Source: Fibrobacterota bacterium (lineage in GTDB: Bacteria; Fibrobacterota; Fibrobacteria; UBA5070). Taken from it: a DNA stretch of 64,000 nt. Positions 27,620-37,700 of the stretch are shown here, piece by piece. The translations under genes and the position numbers were made by a program. Each line of letters starts with the position of its first letter. Position 1 is the first letter of the stretch. Under the pieces are notes generated by a model, which did not search any database, was not told the DNA's origin, and saw nothing but the letters and a program-made list of their open reading frames with translations. The stretch covers positions 804,818 through 868,817 of the forward strand of contig JADKBN010000029.1 of assembly GCA_016715065.1 (NCBI GenBank), written 5' to 3'.

Positions 27620-28206
27620 TGAGGCATGGTTTGGCCGGGTTCATCGGAGGGCTCGCGTTCTGCGGGCTGTTCCTCTGGCTGGACCTGGGCCTGGTTATCG
27701 CGTTGACGGGAACTGTCTTAGGTTGCGGTGCGACCTGGTTGGCGACCGCCCCCAAGCCCATTCGCGTGGAGTTCGACGGAATGCGTCCGGAGGTGGCGGA
27801 AGCATTGGAAAACGGGCAACGCCAAGTCGCGGAAATCCTGCGCCTGGCAGGGCGGATCCAGCTGGATTCCGTGCGTGGCGAGGCTTTGGCGATCGGCGAG
27901 ATCGGGCGTGGGATCCTGGGCGACTTGCGGAAGGACCCGGACGACCTGGCCAAGGCGCGCAGGTTCTTGGATTACTATCTGGGCTCGACCCGGAAAGTTC
28001 TCGAACGTTATGTGGATCTTTCGGAGCGCAAGCTCGCGACGCGGGATGCCCGCGAAGGCTTGGAAAAGATCGGAAATCTGCTGGGTGAGGTGCGCAAGGG
28101 ATTCGAATCGCATCGTGCCGGACTGGCCGCCGAAGACCTGTTGGATCTGGATGTGGAGATGCAACTGTTGCGCAGCACCATGAAAATGGACGGAGGTTTG
28201 GAGTGA
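27619..28206 (+). CDS. XpaC-family protein (5-bromo-4-chloroindolyl phosphate hydrolysis family)
   Basis: A 195-residue protein with two N-terminal membrane helices (about residues 5-45) and a long helical cytoplasmic part. LAKARRFLDYYLGSTRKVLERYVDLS and the closing DLLDLDVEMQLLRSTM are the signature of the XpaC family, typically encoded next to TelA. The name comes from a Bacillus phenotype; biochemical activity is not established. It overlaps both neighbours (ATG in the previous stop; its TGA in the next GTG), so the operon is tightly coupled. Confidence 0.88.
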   Translation: MRHGLAGFIGGLAFCGLFLWLDLGLVIALTGTVLGCGATWLATAPKPIRVEFDGMRPEVAEALENGQRQVAEILRLAGRIQLDSVRGEALAIGEIGRGILGDLRKDPDDLAKARRFLDYYLGSTRKVLERYVDLSERKLATRDAREGLEKIGNLLGEVRKGFESHRAGLAAEDLLDLDVEMQLLRSTMKMDGGLE

Positions 28207-29288
28207 AATCGAGAATCGTTGGAATCCTGCTTTTGGTGGCGATGATCGCCGGAGCGGTGTGGTACAAGTTCTCACGTGGTCAAACCGGTTCGATTGCGGT
28301 TGGGCCTGTCCGCACGATCCAAGGAGTGGTGGGCGGCGAAAAGACGAGCTTCCTTGAGGATTCACTGGTGCGACAGATCCTGGCAGAACGCTACGGGATC
28401 GCCATCCAGTACACCAAGGCGGGATCGATCGAAATGGCCAGAGGGCCTGTCCAGGGAATGGACTTCATCTGGCCGTCCAGCCAGACCGCGTTGGAGGTCT
28501 TCCGGGAGCGCAACGCCGCGGCGATCCTGCGTTCGGAGGTCGTTTTCAACTCTCCGTTGGTCCTGTACAGCTGGGACTCCGTTGCCGCTGCGATGGAAAA
28601 GCAAGGGATCCTGCGAGGCAAGGACGGCGTGTGGTTCGTGAAGGATTTCCAGAAACTCGCCGACATGGTCGTCTCTGGAAGGAAGTGGAAGGAAATCGGA
28701 GTCGCCGGATTGTTCGGAAAGGTCAACATCGTGACCACCGATCCCGCCCTGTCCAATTCCGGCTACATGTTCGCCGGACTGGTCGCCAACGTGCTCAACG
28801 GCGACGTGTTGTCCGATTCCGAAGTGGACACCGTCGTCCCCCGCGTGCGTCGGTTGTTCCGTTCGTTGGGGTACATGGAGCGATCCTCCAGCGATCTGTT
28901 CCAGCAGTATATGAACACCGGCATCGGGGCGAAGCCCTTGGTGGCCGGATACGAAAGCCAGATGCTCGAGTTCGCCGTGCTGAATACGCAAGCCTGGGCC
29001 GGTCTGCGCAAACGGGTCCGGATCTTCTACCCCGAACCCACTGTCTGGTCGGCCCATCCGCTCGTGGCCCTCACCCCTGTCGGCAAGGAGCTCGTGACCG
29101 CGATGCTGGATCCCGAAATCCAAAAACTCGCCTGGGAGCGCCATGGCTTCCGTTCCGGGGTGGCGGGAATTGTCAACGATCCCGCTTCCATTCCTGTCGA
29201 TGGCCTGCCCTCACAGATCCAGCAGGTCGTCCCCATGCCTTCCGCCCGCACGATGGATCGCATCCTCGCGGCCATTTCCGCTCCCTGA
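28203..29288 (+). CDS. Membrane-anchored solute-binding-like protein
   Basis: A 361-residue protein with one N-terminal hydrophobic segment (residues 5-20) and no lipobox cysteine, followed by a periplasmic-binding-protein-like domain. It shares a series of motifs with the first gene of the operon: AGSIEMARGPVQGMDFIWP, DPALSNSGYMFAG, AGYESQMLEFA and VRIFYPEP. The start is GTG overlapping the xpaC stop (GTGA). No permease or ATPase of a transporter is nearby, so it more likely acts as a sensor or scaffold than as part of ABC uptake; that is inference. Confidence 0.82.
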   Translation: MKSRIVGILLLVAMIAGAVWYKFSRGQTGSIAVGPVRTIQGVVGGEKTSFLEDSLVRQILAERYGIAIQYTKAGSIEMARGPVQGMDFIWPSSQTALEVFRERNAAAILRSEVVFNSPLVLYSWDSVAAAMEKQGILRGKDGVWFVKDFQKLADMVVSGRKWKEIGVAGLFGKVNIVTTDPALSNSGYMFAGLVANVLNGDVLSDSEVDTVVPRVRRLFRSLGYMERSSSDLFQQYMNTGIGAKPLVAGYESQMLEFAVLNTQAWAGLRKRVRIFYPEPTVWSAHPLVALTPVGKELVTAMLDPEIQKLAWERHGFRSGVAGIVNDPASIPVDGLPSQIQQVVPMPSARTMDRILAAISAP

Positions 29289-29311
29289 TCCCGTTTCGTC
29301 TGGAGTCGCCA

Positions 29312-30391
29312 ATGCAGTCTTCGCTCACCACCGCTCAGACCACCACGTTCGAACCGCTCACGCCCGAGGAAGCCGCTCGCGTCCAGTCCCTGAAGGGATC
29401 GGTCCAGGTCACCGATTCCGGATCGATCCTGCAATTCGCCGTGGGGACCCAATCGAAGATCGCCGGTTACGCGGATTCGATCCTTTCCCAGGTGCGCAAC
29501 AAGGACGCGGGCGAAGCTGGACAAGCTTTGTCTGGTTTGCTGACCAACGTGCGCGAGCTGGACGTCGGGTCGCTGTCGGAAGATGGTGGGCTGGCTTCGA
29601 TCCCGTTGATCGGCGGCATCTTCTCGCAGGTCAAGCGTTTCCTGCAGCGCTACGAGAAGGTGTCCGTGCAGATCGATCGCATCGGCGGGGAGTTGGACAA
29701 GTCGCGCATGGGTCTCATGAAGGACATCGCGCTCCTGGACAACCTGTTCCAGAAGAACGTAGAACAGGTCCGCGACCTCGATCTCCACATCGTGGCAGGG
29801 GGACAAATTCTGGAGGAGATCCGCCAGGTCCGCATTCCGGAGCTCGAAGCGGCGGCCGAGCGCTCGCAGGATGCGTTGGATGCCCAGAAGGTCCAGGATG
29901 CCCGCCAATTCGCGGATCGCTTCGAGAAGAAGCTCCACGACCTGCGGTTGTCGCGCACCATCGCCATCCAGACCGCCCCCCAGATCCGCCTGGTCCAGGC
30001 GGGAAACCAGGTGCTGGTGGAGAAGATCCAGTCGAGCATCCTGCAGACGCTTCCGCTCTGGAAGAGCCAGATGGTCCTGGCCATCACCCTGTTGCGCCAG
30101 AAGAAATCCCTCAAGCTGCAGTCGGAAGTGACCGACGCGACCAACGACCTCTTGCGGCGCAACTCCGAGATGCTCAAGCAGCAGACGTTGGAAGTCGCCC
30201 GCGAGGGAGAGCGCGGGATCGTGGACCTGGAAACCCTCAAGAAGGTGAATGCGGACCTGATCTCCACGCTGGAAGACACCCTGCGCATCCAGGACGAAGG
30301 TCGTCGCAAGCGGCAGGATGCCGAAGGCGAACTGGTCAAGATCGAAGGGGAACTCAAGCAGAAGGTTCTTTCCCTGCAGACGCGGGGGTAG
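29312..30391 (+). CDS. telA: TelA-family toxic anion resistance protein
   Basis: A 359-residue cytoplasmic, almost entirely helical protein of the TelA family (LIGGIFSQVKRFLQRYEKVSVQIDRI region; KSRMGLMKDIALLDNLF; TAPQIRLVQAGNQVLVEKIQSSI; LWKSQMVLAITL). TelA homologues are associated with tellurite and lantibiotic resistance and often sit beside XpaC. GGAG lies a few bases before the ATG at 29312; the 23-base gap after the solute-binding gene is the only non-overlapping joint in the operon. No TerC, TerD or TerZ genes are nearby, so this is not the classical ter system. Confidence 0.9.
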   Translation: MQSSLTTAQTTTFEPLTPEEAARVQSLKGSVQVTDSGSILQFAVGTQSKIAGYADSILSQVRNKDAGEAGQALSGLLTNVRELDVGSLSEDGGLASIPLIGGIFSQVKRFLQRYEKVSVQIDRIGGELDKSRMGLMKDIALLDNLFQKNVEQVRDLDLHIVAGGQILEEIRQVRIPELEAAAERSQDALDAQKVQDARQFADRFEKKLHDLRLSRTIAIQTAPQIRLVQAGNQVLVEKIQSSILQTLPLWKSQMVLAITLLRQKKSLKLQSEVTDATNDLLRRNSEMLKQQTLEVAREGERGIVDLETLKKVNADLISTLEDTLRIQDEGRRKRQDAEGELVKIEGELKQKVLSLQTRG

Positions 30392-30427
30392 ATCGGGCGA
30401 TCCGGTCGGAGTGGTTTCCGGGCCGGA

Positions 30428-32146
30428 TCATTCCACGATGGCGTAGGTGTTCTGCTCGGTGGCGAAGACCTTCCGGAAACGGACCGTCGGATCCGGGAAC
30501 AAAATCTGTCCCGTCGTGTTGTCGCCCCATCCGACCAGTCGTCCGTCGCCGAGCAATGCGATGGAATGGTTGCCGGCGGCAGCGATCGCCTTGACTCCTC
30601 GCAGTCCCGCCGGGACTTCGAGCTCGCCCTTGCTCACGAAGGATTTCCTTCCCCAGGCGACCACGGTGCTGTCTGCCAAAAGAAGGAGCGCATGGTCCTG
30701 TCCGGCGGCGATCGCGACGACCTTCGCGCCCTTCTGCAGAGGGGAATGGGGGAGATCTCCCCACGAATGGGCCGTGCTGTCGGCAAGGAGCGCGATCCCG
30801 AAGGAGGAGCCGGTCGCGATGTCGGTGACAGGCTTGCCCAGGTTCGGTGGCGCGAGCTCGCCTTGGATCGATCCCCATCCGACGATCGCGCCGTCGGTGG
30901 AAATGCCGAACCCGTGGCTGTAGGCGAGGGCCACGGATTTGAGCGTGGGAAGCGTCGACGGTGGAAAGGGGTTGGAAGTGGTTGCCTCGCCCCAGCAGAA
31001 GAGACGGCCATCGCGCGTCAGGGCGCAGGTTCGGTCGTAGGTGGTGGCCAGTTGGCGGACATCGCCAAGGTCATCGGGAACCTGCGTTTTCCGTTGGGAG
31101 GAGTCTCCCCAGGCGACCACGGTGCCGTTGGAGCGCAAGGCGACCACGAAGCCTCTGCCGCCTGTCACCTGGTTGACTTCACTCAGGTTCGAAGGGAGGT
31201 CTGCCTGTCCCTCGTCGTCGTCGTTGCCGAACAGGGCATGGCCTTCCTTGTCCAACACGAACGCGCCGTATTCGCCGACCGACAGTTGTCTGGCCCCAGG
31301 AAGGTCGGGAGGGAATGTTTTCGGCAGGCCATGGAGTTCGCTTCCCCATCGATGGATCGCACCGTTGCGGAGTTGGACCATCGCCGAATAGCCTCCGGAG
31401 GCGATGGATTGCACGTTCTTCAGGGGAATCGGAGGTTGGTCCAGATGGTTGGTGAGCTCGCCCCACAACACCGCTTCGCCATTTTTCTTCAGGGCCATGC
31501 TGTGCCAATCGCCTGCGGCGATCGCGACCACCTCGCCCAGATCCGCGGGTATCTTTCCCGCCTCCTTGTTGGATCTTCCCCATCCGACCACGGAGCCATC
31601 CGAACGCAGGGCCAAGGCGTGGGTCAGCCCACAGGCGATGCTGACCACGGATCGCAATCCTGGTGGCGGCGGCGGAATGAGCATGTCGTTGGTCCATCCC
31701 GCCACGGTGCTGTCTTCCAGCAGCGCCACCGCATTGTCCCTGGCCAGGCAGACGGACCGCACGTTCCGAAGTCCTTTGGGGGGCTGAAGGTCTCCCCATG
31801 CGCGGACGGTGCCGTCCTGGCGCACCGCGAGGGCTTGGCCGGTCGCGGCGGCGACGGCTTTGATGCCCGTGACACCTGTCCGACTCATTCCATCGAGCAA
31901 TCGGCCTTGGAACCGAAGGTGGCCATCTTCCTGGAGGATCATGGCGAACGTGCCTCCGGTGGAGATTGTCTGGATGCGGTCCAGGCCGCATTTTCCGGCA
32001 CCCCAGGCGACGAGGCGGCCGGAGGATTCCCGCGGAGGATGTTTGCAGGCCGCAAGCAGGCAGCAAACGGCGATCAGCGAAATCCGGCCTACGAGGGCGA
32101 ATGGGTGCCTTGTGGAATGAATCGGGTGGGATCGAAAATGTGCCAT
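30428..32146 (-). CDS. Lipoprotein built of RCC1-type repeats
   Basis: A 572-residue lipoprotein with lipobox LLAAC (Cys near residue 34). The rest consists of about ten repeats of roughly 50 residues of the form (V)xxIAAGxxHxxALxxDGxVxxWG, e.g. VVAIAAGDWHSMALKKNGEAVLWG and IACGLTHALALRSDGSVVGWG. These form a seven-bladed-type RCC1 beta-propeller, possibly with extra blades. Bacterial RCC1 proteins are secreted or surface proteins of mostly unknown ligand. Start set at 32146, just before the signal peptide. Divergent from the small CWC protein with 66 bases between. Confidence 0.88.
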   Translation of the reverse strand: MAHFRSHPIHSTRHPFALVGRISLIAVCCLLAACKHPPRESSGRLVAWGAGKCGLDRIQTISTGGTFAMILQEDGHLRFQGRLLDGMSRTGVTGIKAVAAATGQALAVRQDGTVRAWGDLQPPKGLRNVRSVCLARDNAVALLEDSTVAGWTNDMLIPPPPPGLRSVVSIACGLTHALALRSDGSVVGWGRSNKEAGKIPADLGEVVAIAAGDWHSMALKKNGEAVLWGELTNHLDQPPIPLKNVQSIASGGYSAMVQLRNGAIHRWGSELHGLPKTFPPDLPGARQLSVGEYGAFVLDKEGHALFGNDDDEGQADLPSNLSEVNQVTGGRGFVVALRSNGTVVAWGDSSQRKTQVPDDLGDVRQLATTYDRTCALTRDGRLFCWGEATTSNPFPPSTLPTLKSVALAYSHGFGISTDGAIVGWGSIQGELAPPNLGKPVTDIATGSSFGIALLADSTAHSWGDLPHSPLQKGAKVVAIAAGQDHALLLLADSTVVAWGRKSFVSKGELEVPAGLRGVKAIAAAGNHSIALLGDGRLVGWGDNTTGQILFPDPTVRFRKVFATEQNTYAIVE

Positions 32147-32212
32147 GTCGCTCAAAGAACATTTTTCGAACGTTCTTCCTCCAACTTTTCTCATCGGTAC
32201 AACGGAGGTTTT

Positions 32213-32425
32213 ATGTCAGAAAACGTCAACGATAGGATTTGCCCGGTGTGCGGAAAGGCCAATGGATGCCAGGCGGGGGACCCGGATTGCTGGTGCAACA
32301 CCGAATCCGTCCCGCAGGGATTGCGCGATCTGGTTCCCGCGCACCTGGCCATGAAGGCCTGCATCTGCCGCGCCTGCGTGGTGTCCTACAAGGCCGATCC
32401 CGCCGGGTTCGCTGCGGGACGCTGA
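32213..32425 (+). CDS. Small cysteine-rich CWC-type protein
   Basis: A 70-residue protein with the pattern C-x2-C (ICPVCGKANGCQ), then DPDCWCN and a C-terminal CICRACV, matching the cysteine-rich CWC family (PF14375-type), which is probably a small metal-binding protein. GGAGG lies five bases before the ATG. Convergent with the following lipoprotein; no partner gene is evident. The biological role is unknown. Confidence 0.8.
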   Translation: MSENVNDRICPVCGKANGCQAGDPDCWCNTESVPQGLRDLVPAHLAMKACICRACVVSYKADPAGFAAGR

Positions 32426-32432
32426 CCGGGGT

Positions 32433-33608
32433 TCAGGGAGAGGAGAGCCCGCGGAACACCGAGCGCGGACCCGCGCCGATCAGGGCGATCCGGCCCAAGG
32501 TCAGGTGGCCGGTGGAGGTGGCCGTCCAGGTCATCCCGTAGACATGTCGGAAATCGGCGTCGGCCGAATCGCAGGCGAGCGAAACGATCGGCACGTCGAT
32601 GGTCGACAAGGTGGAGAGGAGGGAAAGAGGTGCGTGGCAGGCGGTGTAGCCTCCCGAGGGGATCCGCACGGCGAGCTGGAAGAGCATGTTGCCGCCCCCT
32701 GCCGCACGGAACCGGATGCTGGTGATCTTAGACAGATCGGCGTGTCGGGAAGTGTCGTTGGTTTGCTGGCTCGCATCCAGGTCCATTCCCACCAGCGCAT
32801 AGCGGATCGGACGCGATGCGTCCAAATTGAATCCCATGTCCAGGCAATGTCCGTCCGCGCAGGGGCTCCACGCGTCGCTGGGGCTTGCGGGAGAGGTGGA
32901 GGAGCGCCCTCCGGCTTCCGCATCGGTGACCGTGTACCACCATCCCGCGCCCAGCAGGGAGCCGTACCGATTGCGAACGGGCGGCTGGGCGAAGTCCTCC
33001 AGCAGGACCGAGTCGGTTTCCGCTTCCAGCGTGGTGTCCAGGATCTGGGCGTCCACCGGGACCATACCCAGGAACGAGATGCCGGAATCTGTCAATGCCG
33101 CCACGGAATAGGTGCCGCTCAGGACGCCGCGGAAGAGCCAGGATCCATCGCTCTGCGGGGTGCCGCGATATCCCGTGCCTGCGAGCCAAAGCTGGGAAAT
33201 GGTTTCCGCTCTGGCCATCGCGCGGATGCGGAGGTTTCCGCCTGGGGTGGCGTGCAGCTCGCGCACGGTATCGCTGCCCGGTGTCGCCTCCAGCCGTGCC
33301 GCGTGCAGGGTGTCTTCGATCTCCAGCATCACCAGCTCGCGGTGGGCGAGCTCGAAGTGGACCCTGCCCTCGGCATCCGTCCTGCCTTGGGCCAGCTGCG
33401 GCGTTGCCCCGGAGGCGAGCAGCCTGCGCCAGAAAGCGTCCTGGGCCACCACGCGCACCCCGATGCCCTCGATCGCCCTGCCGCTGGAATCGAGGATCCG
33501 TGCCGAGATTCCCGATGTCTCGGTGCTTGGTCCCTGCGAAGAGGGATTGTCCGCACAGCCCATCAGAGCCGAGAACAGAAGGATCGCGAAGGATAGTGGG
33601 TGTCTCAA
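32433..33608 (-). CDS. Lipoprotein with TETS motif and jelly-roll C-domain, paired with second TIGR02147 regulator
   Basis: A 391-residue lipoprotein. Lipobox ALMGC (Cys near residue 18) is followed by QGPSTETSG and a carboxypeptidase-regulatory-like module (ARILDSSGRAIEGIGVRVV). The last 150 residues resemble a jelly-roll of the CBM11/CIA30 type (MGFNLDASRPIRYALVGMDL, ITSIRFRAAGGGNMLFQLAVR, LGRIALIG). The start appears to be TTG, three bases after the TIGR02147 stop; no in-frame ATG precedes the signal peptide, so translation is probably coupled. Its N-terminal part is similar to the lipoprotein at 22056-23486 while its C-terminal domain differs. Confidence 0.75.
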   Translation of the reverse strand: MRHPLSFAILLFSALMGCADNPSSQGPSTETSGISARILDSSGRAIEGIGVRVVAQDAFWRRLLASGATPQLAQGRTDAEGRVHFELAHRELVMLEIEDTLHAARLEATPGSDTVRELHATPGGNLRIRAMARAETISQLWLAGTGYRGTPQSDGSWLFRGVLSGTYSVAALTDSGISFLGMVPVDAQILDTTLEAETDSVLLEDFAQPPVRNRYGSLLGAGWWYTVTDAEAGGRSSTSPASPSDAWSPCADGHCLDMGFNLDASRPIRYALVGMDLDASQQTNDTSRHADLSKITSIRFRAAGGGNMLFQLAVRIPSGGYTACHAPLSLLSTLSTIDVPIVSLACDSADADFRHVYGMTWTATSTGHLTLGRIALIGAGPRSVFRGLSSP

Positions 33609-33611
33609 GGC

Positions 33612-34484
33612 TCAGATCTCCCGCGACATGGGAAACAGCTGGATTCCCAGGTGGTGGATGGCGTTTTCTCCGGAATCGGAAGAGGCGATGGCTTGGATCC
33701 GTCGACGGAAATTGACGATCTCCGCTTCCACCTTCTTGCGTCCTTCGGGGGAAAGCGACATGGTCAGGCTGGACAAGGATCGTTGTTCACGCGGGATTCC
33801 CTCGATGGAGCGGGCGGCCAATTGGAGCGTGGAGGTGTGGAACTGGTCCACCTGCACGGCCTGCACCGCCTCGCCGGTGGTGGTGTTGCGCGTGTCGGTG
33901 CGCACCAGCAGTCTCCCTTGCTTGCGGATCATGCCCAGTTTCAGGAGAAGTTCGATGGACTCCTGCGCCTTGGCCGCGGGGATGGAGGGGCGCAGGCGCT
34001 TGGCCAGAGCCTTGTGGTCGCCATCGAAGGGTTTGATGTACAGAAGCTCCAGGATGGCCGTGTGGTGCCACTTTTCGAAGAACTTGAAGTTCTCCTGCGG
34101 CACGATTTGCGCGGTGGTCCCACGGAAGGAGGAAAGCCTTTCGAGATACCGACGCCGTTCCTTGACGGTTTTTGACCGTTGGTGGAGGACCAGGAGTTCC
34201 AGGTAGTCGGATTCCTTTGGGTCCAGACGCAGGAAGGCGGCGAAGCGCAAGGCCATGTCGGTGGTCATGCCCGCCTTGCCGTTGAGGACCTGCGTGAAGT
34301 AGCTGGCCGAGCGGAACCCGACTTTCTGGGCGATGTAGCGGCAGGAAAAACGGGGATCGACGGCGCGGCGGGACTCATACAGGTCGCGCAGGAAAACGCG
34401 GTAGTCGAGGTAGTCGAATACGCGCACATCCCTGCTGTCGAGCGCAGTTTGCTGTGTAGAGAAAAAATCTTCATTCGCAGCCAT
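33612..34484 (-). CDS. TIGR02147-family (DUF4423-like) predicted transcription regulator
   Basis: A 290-residue cytoplasmic protein, paralogue of the one at 23479-24327. N-terminal family motif VFDYLDYRVFLRDLYESRR, a helix-turn-helix-like stretch (YIAQKVGFRSASYFTQVLNGK), a central WHHTAILELLYI block, and the closing LSSLTMSLSPEGRKKVEAEIVNFRRRI. Start at 34484; the upstream in-frame stretch covers an AT-rich intergenic region. Followed immediately by a lipoprotein gene and divergent from a secreted glycosidase, repeating the arrangement of the first cassette. Direct DNA binding is inferred from the N-terminal fold only. Confidence 0.87.
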   Translation of the reverse strand: MAANEDFFSTQQTALDSRDVRVFDYLDYRVFLRDLYESRRAVDPRFSCRYIAQKVGFRSASYFTQVLNGKAGMTTDMALRFAAFLRLDPKESDYLELLVLHQRSKTVKERRRYLERLSSFRGTTAQIVPQENFKFFEKWHHTAILELLYIKPFDGDHKALAKRLRPSIPAAKAQESIELLLKLGMIRKQGRLLVRTDTRNTTTGEAVQAVQVDQFHTSTLQLAARSIEGIPREQRSLSSLTMSLSPEGRKKVEAEIVNFRRRIQAIASSDSGENAIHHLGIQLFPMSREI

Positions 34485-34543
34485 GACTACTGTATGATAC
34501 CTATTTAGGCCAGCAAGAATCGGTTCTTTTTGGGGATAATAGT

Positions 34544-34561
34544 GTGTAGGAAATTCTACAC
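34544..34561. promoter_or_regulatory. 18-base palindrome, operator candidate
   Basis: GTGTAGGAAATTCTACAC has a perfect 6-base arm pair and sits in the AT-rich 241-base gap between the TIGR02147 gene and the divergent glycosidase. A further TGTGTAG half-site occurs at about 34454 inside the regulator gene. The half-site differs from that of the first cassette. Confidence 0.5.
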
Positions 34562-34725
34562 GGATTTTGGCTAAATTGGCGGGTTTTCCGGGTTGGCATA
34601 CCGGTTGCCAGGGATAAAGTCGCTTGCGTGGGGGAAACCGGCGCATAGGTTCGTGCGACACAGCGTTATAATCGGCGGAACGAGATCTTCCGGTTCAATG
34701 TTCTTCTGCGATAGAGGTAACCACG

Positions 34726-37700
34726 ATGATGAATTGCTCCAGGTCCTTGGTTGGGCTCATGGTCCTTGCCGGCATCGCCGGTGCGGCGGTCACGACAGTG
34801 ACTCCGGGGACGGCGACGGCGGATGTCCCCGGACTCAATATCGGGCATGTGACGGGCACCGTGCTTCCCATCTGGAATCCGGCCACCACCTACGAAGGCC
34901 TGAAGCGCGGCCTCATGGAGCAGGAATACAAGCTTTTCAGGTTCCCCAACGGAAGCGCCTCGAACAACTACCACTGGAATGGAGCGGGGGCCTACGATTC
35001 CGTTGGGATCTGGCATGCGGATTCAGCCAAGGTGTTGCCTGGATTCATGAGCGACACGCGCTACCGTGGCACCACCAAGAGCAACTACGGAGCGATCTTC
35101 CACTCACGCATCACCGATGGCGCGGATTCCACCTTCTGGTGGAGCGATCCGCTGGGCGGGAACCAGCCCTGGGTGATGCTCGATTTCGGCGCCGACTCCA
35201 CGATGGATTCCGTGCGCATCGCCTGGGGCTCCTTGCGCGCCGACAGCGTGGTGGTGGGCTATATCGCCAAGACCGATTGGAGCGGGTATCGCGGGATCGA
35301 TGGTGTCCTCGAGCCGCTGGCGCGGGTCGCTGTGACGGAAAATGTCACGACGGTGACCTTCGCCGCCAAGGCGGCGAGGTTCCTGGTGATCAAGCCGTTG
35401 GGCGTCAAACCCGAAGGCGTCCAGATCGCCGAGGTTTCGTTGTGGAACAAGGGCGCCAAGGTCACCAAGAACACGCCATCGCAGGCGACCCAGACCCCGG
35501 TCCGGGCGATGGGCGCGCATCCTGGAAGCAATCGCGGCACCGGTTGGGCGAATGGAACCCCGCCATGGACCTTCGCGATGTTCATGGACTACATCAAGGC
35601 GTTCCCCAAGGCCGAGGGCATGATGTGCGTGAACTACGGCACGGGCACTCCGGAAGAGGCCGCCGCCTGGGTGAAGTACGCCAACATCGACCAGAAGCTC
35701 GGCATCAAGTACTGGCAGGTGGGCAACGAAATGGATGGCAACTGGGAAGAAGGCGGTCCGGTGGACGCTCGCCAATATGCGGTGAAGTTTCTCGCCTACG
35801 CCCGTGCCATGCGTGCGGTGGATCCGTCCATCGTCATCCTGGGGCCGGTCCAGGCGGGAATGACCTTCTCCACCTCCGCGTCGGGCCATCTGGACGGCAC
35901 GAGCTGGACCGAAGAAGTCTTGCGGATCGTCGGTGAAGCCGAGACCAAGGATGGCGTCCGGTACATGGATGGATTCGATTTCCACGCCTACCCCTATTGG
36001 ACCGACACGAAGCCGGTGGTGCGCGATGCCCTCAAGGCCATGCAGGGACTGAAGGAAAACCTGGACACCCTCTCCGAGATGATGAAGCGCCACCTGAAGG
36101 ATCCAGGTTCTCGCTTGATCTGCATGTCGGAATTCAACATGTCGGTGGTGAGCATGGATCTGCTCATGCGTCCTGAAAACGCCTTGGGCAATGCCATCAT
36201 GCTTTCGCAGCTCATCGAAAAGTTCGGCGGCAACGCGATGACGATCGAATGGGAGTCCTTCGACGCCGGTGCCGTGGGCCCCGCGAGCACTGGCGCCACC
36301 TTCGGTGCGCTCTCCCTGTTTTCCGATCCCAAATCGGGCTCCGCTTCCTCCGACCGCTACGTGCCGAATTCCCCGTATTGGGGCAACTGGATGGTTTCCA
36401 AGTTGTGGGCTCTGGAGGGCGGCAAGCCGCTTCCGACCACGGTGAACGGAAGCATGAGTCTGGAGGCCCATGCGCTCGTGAACGGTGCGGACACGTCGTA
36501 CCTGCTCCTGAACATCGCTTCCACGCCCTGCTCCACCCAAGTGTCGAATGTCTCGAAAGGCTGGATCTACAGCTTCTCCGGGAAGAACTACGCGTGGAAC
36601 CGCTCCGACGACCAGGCCTTCGCCTTCCCCAACGCGGGACCTTCGGCAATGCCGATTCCGGCCAACTGGAAGCGTGTGGTGGAAGTTCCCGCGTTCGGCA
36701 TGGTCGTGGTGCGCAACACGCCGGCGATCAAGACCGTTCCTGCGGGTTCCGCCCACGTGGTGAACCTTTCGGTGAAGAACAAGCAGCTGCAGCTGGGCGA
36801 TACCGTCCAGATTTCGGGAACCTTCGTCCGCGACCCGGCCGCACCTGTTCCGACCGCTCTCATCGGGGATACCACGGTGGCGCTGACGGCCATCGATGGC
36901 GCCTGGGACGGTGACATGGAAGGCTTCGCCGCCAAGCTCTCCACCGAGCTGATCGGCGAAGGCGTCTGGTGGGTCAAGGTCGGCGAGACGGATTCCGTCA
37001 AGATCGAGATCACGGGCAAGATCCGTCCCACGGTCTGGGTCGACCGGTTCAACGACGCGGCTTTCGCCTCCGAGCAGCCCTCCAATGCCAAGTGGTTCAA
37101 CTGGCATGCCGACGAAGCGGAGGATTCCGCAGTCTGGGACATGAGCTTCGTGGCGCGCGAGGGGTATTCCAATGCGCTGCTCACCTCGGCCAACCTGGTG
37201 CAGCCCGCCTCCATCAACTACACCGTGGTCGGATTCACGGGGGTGGCGTTGGACAGCCTGCTGGTCTCCAATTCGATCGGTCTGCAGTTCGATTACCTGG
37301 CCAAGCACGCGAACGCCGGGAGCTTCGGCTTGGGGATTCCCACCGACACCGTGAAGGATTACCAAGACTATTCCATCAACCTGACCCGCGCCGACTCCAC
37401 CTGGGTCACCAAGCGCGTGCTGTGGGCCGATTTCACCCAGCCCAGCTGGGCCGTCCAGTGCGGTCCCCTGCGGCCCTACCAGATCAATCAGCTGAGCTTC
37501 CGCATCCAGGGGCCCGGCAAGGCGATCTTGATGGTGGACAACATCGTGCTGTTGGGCACTTCCGGCGACTCCGCCGTCCGCTTGGCTCCTTCCAGCCGCC
37601 TGGCGAACTGGAGCGTGGTGCGCGGCAAGGGCGCGTGGCAGATCCAGATTCCCGCCGGTGCCAAGGTATCGGTGGTCGGTCTCGATGGGCGGCGCCTGGC

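Noticed and set aside
27619..30391. Classical ter tellurite-resistance operon
   Set aside because: TelA and XpaC are present, but no TerB, TerC, TerD or TerZ homologue is nearby.
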